Source of the DNA: CAZACZ01 sp964483695
GTDB lineage: Bacteria; Deinococcota; Deinococci; Deinococcales; Trueperaceae
Reading direction: 5' to 3'
DNA length: 34,733 bases
Assembly: GCA_964483695.1 (NCBI GenBank)
Contig: CAZACZ010000030.1
Location: forward strand, 1-34,733
Both the position numbers and the translations under genes were made by a program. Position 1 is the stretch's first letter, and each line of letters begins with the position of its first letter. Below are positions 26,447-33,048 of the stretch, piece after piece. The notes under the pieces were generated by a model that did not search any database, was not told the DNA's origin, and worked only from the letters and a program-made list of their open reading frames with translations.

Positions 26447-27796
26447 GTGCCGCCGCTGCGCGCCCGCGGCCCCTCGCTCACGTGGCGCGTCGCGCTACTG
26501 GCCGGGACCGCCATCGCCACGCTGGCCGGGGTGATGATGCTGGTGTCGTACCTGGTGGTGCGAGAAGGCCTCTACCGGGATCTACGGCGCGCGCTGCGCG
26601 AGGACGCCGCCACCGTCGCCGCCCTCTACGCATCCGGCGAGGGCAGCGTGGCGAGCACCCTGTCGGGCCCCACCGGCGGGGTGGTGCTGCAGGTGTACAG
26701 CGCCTCCGGGCAGTTGCTGGTGGCGTCGCGCCCCGAGTACGAGCGCGCCCAGGCCGCCATCCCCCCGTCGGACGTGGCCGTCGCTTCGCAGGTGCCCACG
26801 TCCTGGAGCGGCCCGCTGGCGGGGAAGCGTATCGAGGCGGCACTGGCGCCGTTCTCGTTCGGCGTGGTGGCGGTGTTGGCCGATCCCGGCTACATCGGTG
26901 CGTCGTTGGCGCATCTGTCCCGGGCGCTGCTGTTGGCCGCGGTGGCGCTGGTGGCGGCGAGCCTGGTGGTCGGCTACGGGGTGGCCGCTGCTTCGTTGCG
27001 TCCGTTGACGCGGCTGGCGCGGCTGGCCGGCGTGCTCGGCCCGGACCGCTTGGAGCCGATCGGCTACCGCGGCCCGGACGACGAGGTGGGCCGCCTGACC
27101 GACGCCCTCAACGGCTTGGTGGCGCGCCTGGGGGAGGCGATGAACGCGCAGCGGGTGTTCCTGGCCGAGACCAGCCACGAGTTGCGCACGCCGCTCACGA
27201 GCCTCCGCGGCTTCCTCGACCGCGCCACGCGCCGCGCCGGTCCCGAGGTGCGCGAGGACTTGCTGGACGCCCAGCGCGTGGCGGGCACGATGACGCGCCT
27301 GGTGGAAGACCTCCTGCAGCTCTCGCGCGGTCAGGTGGTGCGCGAAGACCGGCCGCACTTGGTCGACGTCGAGCGCGACGTGCTGGCCGCCGTGGCAGCG
27401 GAGTTCGACGGGGTGACGCTGGCGGTGCGCGACGCCGCGCTGGTCCTGGGCGACCCGGTGCGGCTCCGCCAGATGATGCGCAACCTGACGGCCAACGCCG
27501 TGCGGGCGGCGGGGCGCCCCGCCGGCGTGGAGCTGGCCCTGGAGGTCGTGGGGCCTTCCGCGGTGCTGCGCGTGCGCGACGACGGCCCCGGCATCGCCGA
27601 GGACGCGCTGCCGCGGATCTTCGAGAAGTTCTTCAAGGGCGTGGGCGGCGGTTCGGGCCTGGGTCTGGCCATCGCCAAGCAGATCGCGGAGCATCACGAC
27701 GGCGACATCCGGGTCGAGAGCCGCCCGGGGCGCACCGTGTTCGAGGTCCGCCTGCCGCGGGTCGAGGTGGAGGCCGACGACGAGGGCGTGGCGTAG
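26447..27796 (+). CDS. Membrane sensor histidine kinase
   Basis: 449 residues, partner of the upstream response regulator. First membrane helix at about 15-35 (VALLAGTAIATLAGVMMLVSYLVV), an extracytoplasmic sensor region of about 120 residues, second helix at about 160-185 (ALLLAAVALVAASLVVGYGVAAAS), then a HAMP linker. The dimerisation helix has the phosphoacceptor His244 in ETSHELRTPL. The ATPase domain has the N box (MRNLTANAVRAA, with Ala where Glu is usual), the G1 box VRDDGPGIAED, the F box FEKFFKG and the G2 box GSGLGLAIAKQI. The N-box reads NxxxNAVRA, a mild variation of NLLxNAxKY. GTG start with GGGAGG 3 bases upstream. The signal is unknown; the sensor region has no recognisable ligand domain. 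Confidence 0.94.
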   Translation: MPPLRARGPSLTWRVALLAGTAIATLAGVMMLVSYLVVREGLYRDLRRALREDAATVAALYASGEGSVASTLSGPTGGVVLQVYSASGQLLVASRPEYERAQAAIPPSDVAVASQVPTSWSGPLAGKRIEAALAPFSFGVVAVLADPGYIGASLAHLSRALLLAAVALVAASLVVGYGVAAASLRPLTRLARLAGVLGPDRLEPIGYRGPDDEVGRLTDALNGLVARLGEAMNAQRVFLAETSHELRTPLTSLRGFLDRATRRAGPEVREDLLDAQRVAGTMTRLVEDLLQLSRGQVVREDRPHLVDVERDVLAAVAAEFDGVTLAVRDAALVLGDPVRLRQMMRNLTANAVRAAGRPAGVELALEVVGPSAVLRVRDDGPGIAEDALPRIFEKFFKGVGGGSGLGLAIAKQIAEHHDGDIRVESRPGRTVFEVRLPRVEVEADDEGVA

Positions 27797-27847
27797 CGCC
27801 GCGCCGATGCGGCCGAGCGCCGGGGCGAGGGGCGACGCCCGCCGCGA

Positions 27848-28396
27848 TCACACGCGTGGCAGCGTGACGCCGCGTTGCCCCTGGTACTTGCCCTTGCGGT
27901 CGGCGTACGTCGTCTCGGGTCGGTCGCCTTGGAAGAACAGCAACTGCACGATGCCTTCGTTGGCGTAGACCTTGGCCGGCAGCGGCGTGGTGTTCGACAA
28001 CTCCAGCGTGACGTGCCCCTCCCAGCCAGGCTCCAGCGGCGTGACGTTGGCGACGATGCCGCAGCGCGCGTACGACGACTTGCCCAGCGCGATCACCATG
28101 GTGTCCTCGGGGATGCGCAGGTACTCCACCGAGCGCGTCAGCACGAAGCTGTTGGGCGGGATGATGCAGGTGTCGCCGTCGTGCTCCACCAAGCTGCGGG
28201 TGTCGAAGTGCTTGGGATCCACGACGGTGTTGAAGGCGTTGACGAAGATGCGCCACTCGGGCGCCGCGCGCAGGTCGTAGCCGAAGCTCGATAGGCCGTA
28301 GCTGATCACGCCCTCGCGCACCAGGCGCTCCTCGAACGGCGCGATCATGCCGCCCTGGGCGCGCTCGCGGATCCACCAGTCGGGTCGGATGCTCAT
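27848..28396 (-). CDS. dcd: dCTP deaminase
   Basis: Deaminates dCTP to dUTP for thymidylate synthesis; cytoplasmic trimer. 182 residues, slightly under the usual 190. Diagnostic segments are ISYGLSSFGYDLRAA, VLTRSVEYLRIPEDTMVIALGKSSYARCGI, and the catalytic stretch VTPLEPGWEGHVTLELSNTTPLP containing the active-site Glu, with the C-terminal KYQGQRGV that closes over the nucleotide. The ATG at 28394-28396 is chosen from the conserved N-terminus MSIRPDWWIRE and from the -10 box 7 bases upstream; no ribosome site is present. Divergent from the SPFH operon and convergent with the histidine kinase gene. Confidence 0.96.
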   Translation of the reverse strand: MSIRPDWWIRERAQGGMIAPFEERLVREGVISYGLSSFGYDLRAAPEWRIFVNAFNTVVDPKHFDTRSLVEHDGDTCIIPPNSFVLTRSVEYLRIPEDTMVIALGKSSYARCGIVANVTPLEPGWEGHVTLELSNTTPLPAKVYANEGIVQLLFFQGDRPETTYADRKGKYQGQRGVTLPRV

Positions 28397-28403
28397 GGGG
28401 GGC

Positions 28404-28412
28404 AGTGTATCA
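28404..28412 (-). promoter_or_regulatory. Extended -10 promoter (TGaTACACT) for dcd, leaderless arrangement
   Basis: On the minus strand TG (complement of 28411-28412), one base, then TACACT (complement of 28404-28409). The box ends 7 bases before the dcd ATG, with no ribosome site between. Confidence 0.55.
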
Positions 28413-28443
28413 ACGGCGGCCGGCGCCGGTTCGCGGTCCTGGT

Positions 28444-28476
28444 GTGACATCGATGTGATATCATCGTGATGCCATG
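28444..28476. promoter_or_regulatory. Three 11-bp repeats over the SPFH promoter, candidate operator
   Basis: Consecutive 11-base units begin with GTGA: GTGACATCGAT (28444-28454), GTGATATCATC (28455-28465), GTGATGCCATG (28466-28476). The first two also share ATC at positions 6-8. The block contains the perfect palindrome ACATCGATGT (28447-28456) and covers the -10 box. Repeats at one-helical-turn spacing are how cooperative repressors bind; the RHH protein of the same operon is the obvious candidate. Confidence 0.45.
28456..28464 (+). promoter_or_regulatory. Extended -10 promoter (TGaTATCAT) for the SPFH operon
   Basis: TG (28456-28457), one base, then TATCAT (28459-28464). Transcription would start near 28471, just before ATG 28474 and the ribosome site AAGGAGG (28477-28483). 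Confidence 0.55.
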
Positions 28477-28488
28477 AAGGAGGCACCG

Positions 28489-29367
28489 ATGACCCGTGTC
28501 GAAGAGAAGGACGCCTTCCGCGTCAATGGTTTCGTGATGCTCGCGATCATGCTGGCGCTGGCGGCGTTCGGCGTCTGGCACAACGTCGTGACCGCCACGT
28601 CGGTCCAGGCCGAGGCGTCGTGGCTCGGCGTCGCCGCGCTGGTGCTCGCCTCGTTGCTCGCGCCAGGCCTCTTCCCGGTGCAGCCCAACGAGGCGCGGGT
28701 GCTGACGTTCCTGGGCACCTACACCGGCAGCGTGCGCCACTCGGGGTTCTGGTGGACGAACCCGTTCACCCACAAGAAGCGCGTCAGCCTACGGGTGCGC
28801 AACTTCAACAGCGAGCGCCTGAAGGTCAACGACGCCGACGGCAACCCGGTGGAGATCGCGACGGTGGTGGTGTGGCGCGTGGTCGAGTCGGCCAAGGCCG
28901 TCTTCGACGTCGACGACTACGAGGAGTTCGTCGACATCCAGGCCGAGACCGCGCTCCGGAGCCTCGCGACCCGCTACCCGTACGACGCCACCGGCGAGGA
29001 GCGGCCCAGCCTGCGGGAGAACCCCGACGAGCTGGCCGAGGCGCTCAAGGCCGAGCTCGACGCGCGCCTGGAAGTGGCCGGCGTCGACGTGCTGGAAGCG
29101 CGCCTGACGCACCTCGCCTACGCGCCGGAGATCGCCCAGGCGATGCTGCGCAGGCAGCAGGCGCAGGCGGTGGTGTCGGCGCGCCGGCTCATCGTCGAGG
29201 CGGCGGTGGGCATGGTCGAGGACGCGCTCCAGGGCCTTGCCGAACGCGGCGTGGTCGACCTCGACCAGGACAAGCGCGCGGCCATGGCGAACAACCTCAT
29301 GGTGGCGCTCACCAGCGAGCAAGCCAGCACCCCGGTGATCAACACCGGCACGCTCTACGCCGGCTGA
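28489..29367 (+). CDS. SPFH/band-7 domain membrane protein
   Basis: 292 residues, member of the stomatin-prohibitin-flotillin-HflK/C superfamily, which form membrane-microdomain scaffolds. Two hydrophobic segments at about 14-33 and 44-62 (VMLAIMLALAAFGVW, GVAALVLASLLAPGLFPV) precede the SPFH domain, seen in QPNEARVLTFLGTYTGSVRHSGFWW, VNDADGNPVEIATVVVWRVVES and VEVLEARLTHLAYAPEIAQAML-like sequence near residue 205-225. A predicted helix rich in Ala/Glu/Arg follows, with no long flotillin coiled coil. The ATG at 28489 has an ideal AAGGAGG 5 bases upstream; an ATG at 28474 in the same frame overlaps that ribosome site and would only be used on a leaderless transcript. The hydrolase gene starts 14 bases after the stop once the false gap is removed. 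Confidence 0.88.
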   Translation: MTRVEEKDAFRVNGFVMLAIMLALAAFGVWHNVVTATSVQAEASWLGVAALVLASLLAPGLFPVQPNEARVLTFLGTYTGSVRHSGFWWTNPFTHKKRVSLRVRNFNSERLKVNDADGNPVEIATVVVWRVVESAKAVFDVDDYEEFVDIQAETALRSLATRYPYDATGEERPSLRENPDELAEALKAELDARLEVAGVDVLEARLTHLAYAPEIAQAMLRRQQAQAVVSARRLIVEAAVGMVEDALQGLAERGVVDLDQDKRAAMANNLMVALTSEQASTPVINTGTLYAG

Positions 29368-29369
29368 GA

Positions 29370-29424
29370 AGGAGACCCGAGATGATGCCATCCGGCCCAC
29401 GCACGACCCGCCCACGCACGACCC
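29370..29424 (+). repeat. 55-base segment duplicated on both sides of the N gap (left copy)
   Basis: Bases 29370-29424 are identical to 29525-29579. The segment contains the ribosome site remnant, the ATG pair (29382, 29385) and the first 14 codons of the hydrolase gene. The identity stops exactly at the N run, as expected from unjoined overlapping contigs. It is not a second gene. Confidence 0.9.
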
Positions 29425-29524
29425 NNNNNNNNNNNNNNNNNNNNNNNNNNNNNNNNNNNNNNNNNNNNNNNNNNNNNNNNNNNNNNNNNNNNNNNNNNNN
29501 NNNNNNNNNNNNNNNNNNNNNNNN
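29425..29524. other. Assembly gap of 100 N
   Basis: Exactly 100 N, the conventional placeholder for a gap of unknown size. Because the flanks overlap by exactly 55 identical bases, the real gap length is probably minus 55, and no sequence may be missing. Confidence 0.97.
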
Positions 29525-29536
29525 AGGAGACCCGAG

Positions 29537-31384
29537 ATGATGCCATCCGGCCCACGCACGACCCGCCCACGCACGACCCCCCTACGCACGACCCCCCTAC
29601 GCACGACCCGCCTACGCACGACCCTCCTGACCGCCGCCCTCGGCGCCGCGATGCTGACCGGCGCCGTCGCCGCCGCGCAGGGAGCGGCCGCGGAAGCCGC
29701 CGCTGCGGCCGGCGCCGACGCGGCCGTCTACGACCTCTACCAGGGGCCCGCGCAACTCGGCGAGGTCGGCGTCGCCGTCCGATCCGAAGGCGACGGTGCA
29801 GCGTCACGGTCGTGGGTCTCCATCCCCGGCCTGCTCGACCTGCGCGACGAGCTCGTAACCGCTGCCGACGGCACGGCGCGGAGCTACCTGTTGGAAGGGA
29901 CGGCGCAAGGGACCGCCATCCGCATCGAGGCGGCGTTCGCCGAAGCAGGTGTGACGCTGGCCATCGAGCAAGCGGGCCAACGCGCCAGCATCGAACTGGC
30001 CACCACCGAACCCACCTACGTGCTCGACAACAACTTCCTCGACGGTTACCAGGTCGTGGCCGACACCTTCGTGGTGGACGGGGCGTTCGCCGCAGGGGTC
30101 GTGCGCACGTTGCCGGTGGTGGTGCCGCAGGCGGCGGTGCTCGGCACCCTCGAGTTGCACGCCGCCGAGGCGCGCGAGCAGGTCGAGGTTCGTGGTGTGC
30201 AGGAGTCGGCGTGGCGCCTGGACGCGACGTTGCGCGTCGGTCCTCAAGCCATCCCGATGACGCTGTGGCTCGACGACGACGGCCGCATCCTGCTGCTCGA
30301 GCAAGGCGCGGGGGCGATCCGCTTCGTGCTGCGGCCTCCCGCTGGCGCGGGGGCGGCGGACGGGGCATCGGCGGCAGCAGCGACGGACCGCGAGACGGCG
30401 GACGAGCGCCTCGCACGCGACGCTGCCTGCGTCGTCGAGCGCGAACTCCAGGTGGTGTCGACGGGCGCCGTGCTCGCGGGCCGGCTCACCGTGCCGGTCG
30501 CCAGCGCCGAGGGTCGCGCGGCGCCCGCTCCGGTACTCGTGCTGCTGCCCGGCAGCGGCGCGGTGGACGTCGACGGCAACGCGGTACCGCTGCTACGCAA
30601 CTCCGGCTACCGGCAACTGGCGTACGCACTGGCCTGCCAGGGGTACGCCACCTTGCGCATCGCCAAGCTCGGCATCCCCCCCTCCACCGGCGACGGCAAC
30701 GCCGTGACCATCGACACCTACGTCCAGAACACCGCGGACTGGGTGGCGCGCCTGGCGCAGGAGGCCGGTGTCGACGCCGAGCGGTTGGGGCTGATCGGGC
30801 ACTCCGAGGGCGGCCTGGTGGTGCTGGCGTCGGTCGCCGGCGGCGCCGTGGCGCCGGACGTGGTGGTGCTGATCGCCACCGCCGGGCGGCCGTTCGACGT
30901 GCTGATCGAAGAGCAACTGCTGGCGCGCGCCACCGAGGGCGGCGCCAGCGCCGAGCAAGTCGACGCGCTGAGGAACCAGACGCGGCAGGCCATCGCCGCC
31001 ATCCGGACGGTGGAAGGTACGCGCCTGGAACTGAGCGGCGCCCTGGCCGAGAACCCGGTGGCCGCGATGTTCGCCCACGCGGCCGGGCTGCTGCGCAGCG
31101 AGATCGCCCTCGATCCGCTGGCGTTGGCGGCGCGGGTCGCCGTGCCGGTGGTGGTGGTGCAAGGGGAGAAGGACCTCCAGGTGCGCCCGGTCGACGGTCG
31201 ACTACTGGCGGAGGCCGCCCCGCGCGCCACGCTGCTGGCGTTCCCCGACCTGACCCACAACCTCGTCGACGTGGCAGGACCCGCCCTCGGAGGGCTGATC
31301 CCGGCGTACGATGCGGCCCTTTCGGACACCCTGCTCCGCGCCCTCACCACCTACCTGAACGGACACCTGCGCACGGCGCGCTGA
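29537..31384 (+). CDS. Exported alpha/beta hydrolase with a novel N-terminal domain
   Basis: 615 residues. The signal peptide has an unusual long n-region of five RTTxx repeats followed by LLTAALGAAMLTGAVAAAQG, with likely cleavage after AAA. Residues about 50-290 are beta-rich and I do not recognise the domain (VYDLYQGPAQLGEVGVAV, NFLDGYQVVADTFVVDGAF). It resembles in layout the unknown N-terminal regions of other secreted S33-type hydrolases. From about residue 300 the hydrolase fold is clear: VLVLLPGSGAVDVDGN, nucleophile elbow GHSEGG with Ser423, acid Asp546 (QGEKDLQV) and His574 (DLTHNLVD), a complete catalytic triad. Substrate unknown; esterase or peptidase. The first ATG is chosen from the ribosome site AAGGAG at 29369-29374 on the left contig. 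It sits between the SPFH and RHH genes. Confidence 0.85.
   Translation: MMPSGPRTTRPRTTPLRTTPLRTTRLRTTLLTAALGAAMLTGAVAAAQGAAAEAAAAAGADAAVYDLYQGPAQLGEVGVAVRSEGDGAASRSWVSIPGLLDLRDELVTAADGTARSYLLEGTAQGTAIRIEAAFAEAGVTLAIEQAGQRASIELATTEPTYVLDNNFLDGYQVVADTFVVDGAFAAGVVRTLPVVVPQAAVLGTLELHAAEAREQVEVRGVQESAWRLDATLRVGPQAIPMTLWLDDDGRILLLEQGAGAIRFVLRPPAGAGAADGASAAAATDRETADERLARDAACVVERELQVVSTGAVLAGRLTVPVASAEGRAAPAPVLVLLPGSGAVDVDGNAVPLLRNSGYRQLAYALACQGYATLRIAKLGIPPSTGDGNAVTIDTYVQNTADWVARLAQEAGVDAERLGLIGHSEGGLVVLASVAGGAVAPDVVVLIATAGRPFDVLIEEQLLARATEGGASAEQVDALRNQTRQAIAAIRTVEGTRLELSGALAENPVAAMFAHAAGLLRSEIALDPLALAARVAVPVVVVQGEKDLQVRPVDGRLLAEAAPRATLLAFPDLTHNLVDVAGPALGGLIPAYDAALSDTLLRALTTYLNGHLRTAR
29555..29629 (+). 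repeat. Five tandem 15-bp repeats in the signal-peptide coding region
   Basis: Five units of 15 bases, each beginning CGCACGACC, encode RTTRP, RTTPL, RTTPL, RTTRL and RTTLL immediately after MMPSGP. They lengthen the positively charged n-region of the signal peptide without shifting the frame, and the array is where the assembly broke. Confidence 0.9.
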
Positions 31385-31385
31385 C

Positions 31386-31401
31386 GCCGCCCTCGGGCGG
31401 C
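31386..31401 (+). other. Small hairpin in the hydrolase-RHH gap
   Basis: GCCGCC (31386-31391) and GGCGGC (31396-31401) pair around a CTCG tetraloop, 2 bases after the hydrolase stop and 44 bases before the RHH start. It could partially attenuate or protect the upstream mRNA. Confidence 0.4.
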
Positions 31402-31444
31402 TCCACGCCGCGCCCCCTGCGCCTACCGCGCCATCCCCGACGCC

Positions 31445-31705
31445 ATGAGCGAACGCAAACGCTACCTGCTGCGCATCGACCCCGCCACCTACGCCCAGCT
31501 CGAGAAGTGGGCGGCGGACGACCTGCGCAGCGTCAACGCCCAGATCGAGTTCTTGCTGGTGCAGGCGCTCGAACGCGCCGGCAGGAGGCGGACCGAGGAG
31601 CGGGGCGCCAAGGCGCGGGGCGACGAAGGGCGGGGTGCCAAGGGACGGGACGACGGGTCGGCGCCACCGGAGGCGGAGGGAGCCGGACCGAACCCACCGC
31701 GGTGA
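31445..31705 (+). CDS. Arc-like ribbon-helix-helix DNA-binding protein
   Basis: 86 residues. Residues 4-11 (KRYLLRID) form the DNA-contacting beta strand, followed by helix A (PATYAQLEKWAADDL) and helix B (SVNAQIEFLLVQALERAG), the Arc/MetJ-like fold that dimerises to bind operators. The tail from residue 47 is charged and carries a tandem duplication, RGAKARGDEG then RGAKGRDDG, matched by near-identical 24-base DNA repeats. To my knowledge RHH proteins of this sequence type (LRSVNxQIExLL) are often found next to SPFH genes, as here. It is the best candidate for the repressor acting on the 11-bp repeats at 28444-28476. ATG at 31445 has no obvious ribosome site. Confidence 0.82.
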   Translation: MSERKRYLLRIDPATYAQLEKWAADDLRSVNAQIEFLLVQALERAGRRRTEERGAKARGDEGRGAKGRDDGSAPPEAEGAGPNPPR

Positions 31706-31732
31706 GTTGTGTCGTGCCGTGCGCACGTTGCC

Positions 31733-31762
31733 TTGTTGGCTTCCGGCGGGGCTTCGTATACT
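31733..31762 (+). promoter_or_regulatory. Promoter for the TRAP binding-protein gene
   Basis: A TATACT -10 box (31757-31762) with a weak -35 candidate TTGTTG (31733-31738) at 18 bases. The leader of about 36 bases ends in GGGAGG (31794-31799), 5 bases before the start codon. Confidence 0.5.
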
Positions 31763-31804
31763 GACCGTGGCTTCACAATCCGATACGTTCCACGGGAGGT
31801 ACGC

Positions 31805-32884
31805 ATGAAGCGTCGTGAATTCCTCAAGAAGGCTGGCATCGCTGCTGCCAGCGCGAGCATCTCGCCGTTGATGTTCGCAAGCGCACAGGCCGGCACGTAC
31901 CGATGGGGCATGGTCACCTCCTGGCCGACCTCGCTCGACACGCTCTACGGCGGCGCGGTCAACCTCTCCACCTACATGCGCGAGATGACCGACGGCCAGG
32001 TCGACATCGAGGTCTTCCCGGCCGGTGCCCAGGTGGGTGGCCTCGAGGTGTACGACGCGGTGTCCTCTGGCGCTTTCGAGTTGGGCCACACGGCGTCCTA
32101 CTACTACATCGGCAAGGACCCCACCCACGCCTTCTTCACCTGCGTGCCGTTCGGCATGACCTCGCCGCAGATCACCTCGTGGATCCACACCGGCGGCGGC
32201 CAGGCGCTGTGGGACGAACTCAGCGCCCGCGACAACATGATCGCCTTCTTGTCTGGCAACACCAACATGCAGATGGCGGGCTGGTTCAACAAGGAGATCA
32301 ACAGCCCCGAGGACCTGCAGGGCCTGTCGTTCCGCACCGCCGGTCTCGGCGCGCAGGTGTACGCGGCCGCCGGCGTCAACGTGCAGACGTTGCCGGGCGG
32401 CGAGATCTTCCTCGCGCTCGAGCGCGGCGCGCTGGACGCAGCCGAGTGGGTCGGCCCCGCCGACGACGAGGTGCTGGGCCTGAACAAGGCCGCGCGCTAC
32501 TACTACGGCCCCGGCTGGGCCGAGCCGGGCGCGGCGTTCTCGACCTACATCAACCTCGATGCCTGGAACGACTTGCCCGCCAACCTCCAGGCGGCGTTCC
32601 GCACCGCCACCAAGGCCGTCAACTCGCAGATGATGGCCGACTACGCCGCCAAGGACCCAGGCGCCTTCAAGCGCCTCGTCGAGGCCGGCGCGGAGCCGCG
32701 CGTGCTGCCGAAGGAAGTCCTCGACGTGCTGCGCGCCAACTGGACCACGGTCAACGAGAACCTGCGCAACACCAACGAGATGTACCGCCGCGTCTCCGAC
32801 TCCATGACCGCGTTCATGGCGGAGCTGCGCGAGTACGACCAGGGCAACCAGTTCGCGTACCTGAACTACGTCTACGAGGGCTGA
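31805..32884 (+). CDS. TRAP transporter solute-binding protein, Tat-exported
   Basis: Periplasmic binding subunit of a tripartite ATP-independent transporter, 359 residues. The N-terminus MKRREFLKKAGIAAASASIS carries a twin-arginine motif (Arg3-Arg4) and a likely cleavage after ASAQA (residue 29). The mature protein has the DctP-family pattern: YRWGMVTSWPTSLDTLYGGA, FPAGAQVGGLEVYDAVSSGAFELGHTASYYY, the central LQGLSFRTAGLGAQVYAAAGVNVQTLPGGEIFLALERGALDAAEWVGPADD and the long C-terminal helices. It resembles the TakP/TTHA0766 group that binds 2-oxoacids or calcium-lactate, so an organic-acid ligand is likely. The dctQ and dctM membrane genes usually follow, but an insertion sequence begins 15 bases after the stop. 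Confidence 0.93.
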   Translation: MKRREFLKKAGIAAASASISPLMFASAQAGTYRWGMVTSWPTSLDTLYGGAVNLSTYMREMTDGQVDIEVFPAGAQVGGLEVYDAVSSGAFELGHTASYYYIGKDPTHAFFTCVPFGMTSPQITSWIHTGGGQALWDELSARDNMIAFLSGNTNMQMAGWFNKEINSPEDLQGLSFRTAGLGAQVYAAAGVNVQTLPGGEIFLALERGALDAAEWVGPADDEVLGLNKAARYYYGPGWAEPGAAFSTYINLDAWNDLPANLQAAFRTATKAVNSQMMADYAAKDPGAFKRLVEAGAEPRVLPKEVLDVLRANWTTVNENLRNTNEMYRRVSDSMTAFMAELREYDQGNQFAYLNYVYEG

Positions 32885-32898
32885 ACGCCCCCGCCTGA

Positions 32899-32917
32899 CC
32901 CAAGTTCGACACTTTGA
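32899..32917 (+). repeat. Left terminal inverted repeat of the IS
   Basis: Begins CCCAAGTTC and ends TTTGA. Mismatches with the right repeat are at positions 10 and 14. Confidence 0.85.
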
Positions 32918-32930
32918 CCTGACCTGATCA

Positions 32931-32961
32931 CCCGCGTTCCGTGAGGGACGCGGGTTCTTCT
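32931..32961 (+). terminator. Rho-independent terminator inside the left end of the IS
   Basis: CCCGCGTTCC (32931-32940) pairs with GGGACGCGGG (32945-32954) with one G-T pair and a GTGA (GNRA-type) tetraloop, followed by TTCTTCT. It is the only hairpin in the window with a T-rich tail. It ends the TRAP transcript and shields the transposase from read-in. Confidence 0.8.
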
Positions 32962-32979
32962 ATGCCGCGAGGTCGCATC

Positions 32980-33048
32980 CTTGTCGCACGATACGAGCAT
33001 GTATGTCTTGCTGGGTGGCGTGAGAGTGGTGTATGCTTGTCGCACGAT
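32980..33048 (+). repeat. 13-base direct repeat in the transposase promoter region
   Basis: CTTGTCGCACGAT occurs at 32980-32992 and again at 33036-33048, where its last bases AT belong to the start codon. A -10-like TATGCT (33032-33037) overlaps the second copy and ends 9 bases before the ATG. The repeats could be an operator or transposase-binding sites. Confidence 0.6.

Noticed and set aside
27797..27847. Terminator between the histidine kinase and dcd genes
   Set aside because: Only short GC stems of 4-5 bp (for example GCCGC/GCGGC) can be drawn, which is not above background for this composition.
29382..29424. A second, truncated hydrolase gene before the N gap
   Set aside because: The 55 bases are identical to the other side of the gap and end exactly at it, which indicates contig overlap and not a duplicated gene.
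29555..29629. CRISPR-like tandem array
   Set aside because: Units are 15 bases with no spacers, are in frame with a signal peptide, and there are no cas genes.
31706..31732. Hairpin CGTGC/GCACG after the RHH gene as a terminator
   Set aside because: A 5-bp stem with 5-base loop and no T-tract is too weak to support.
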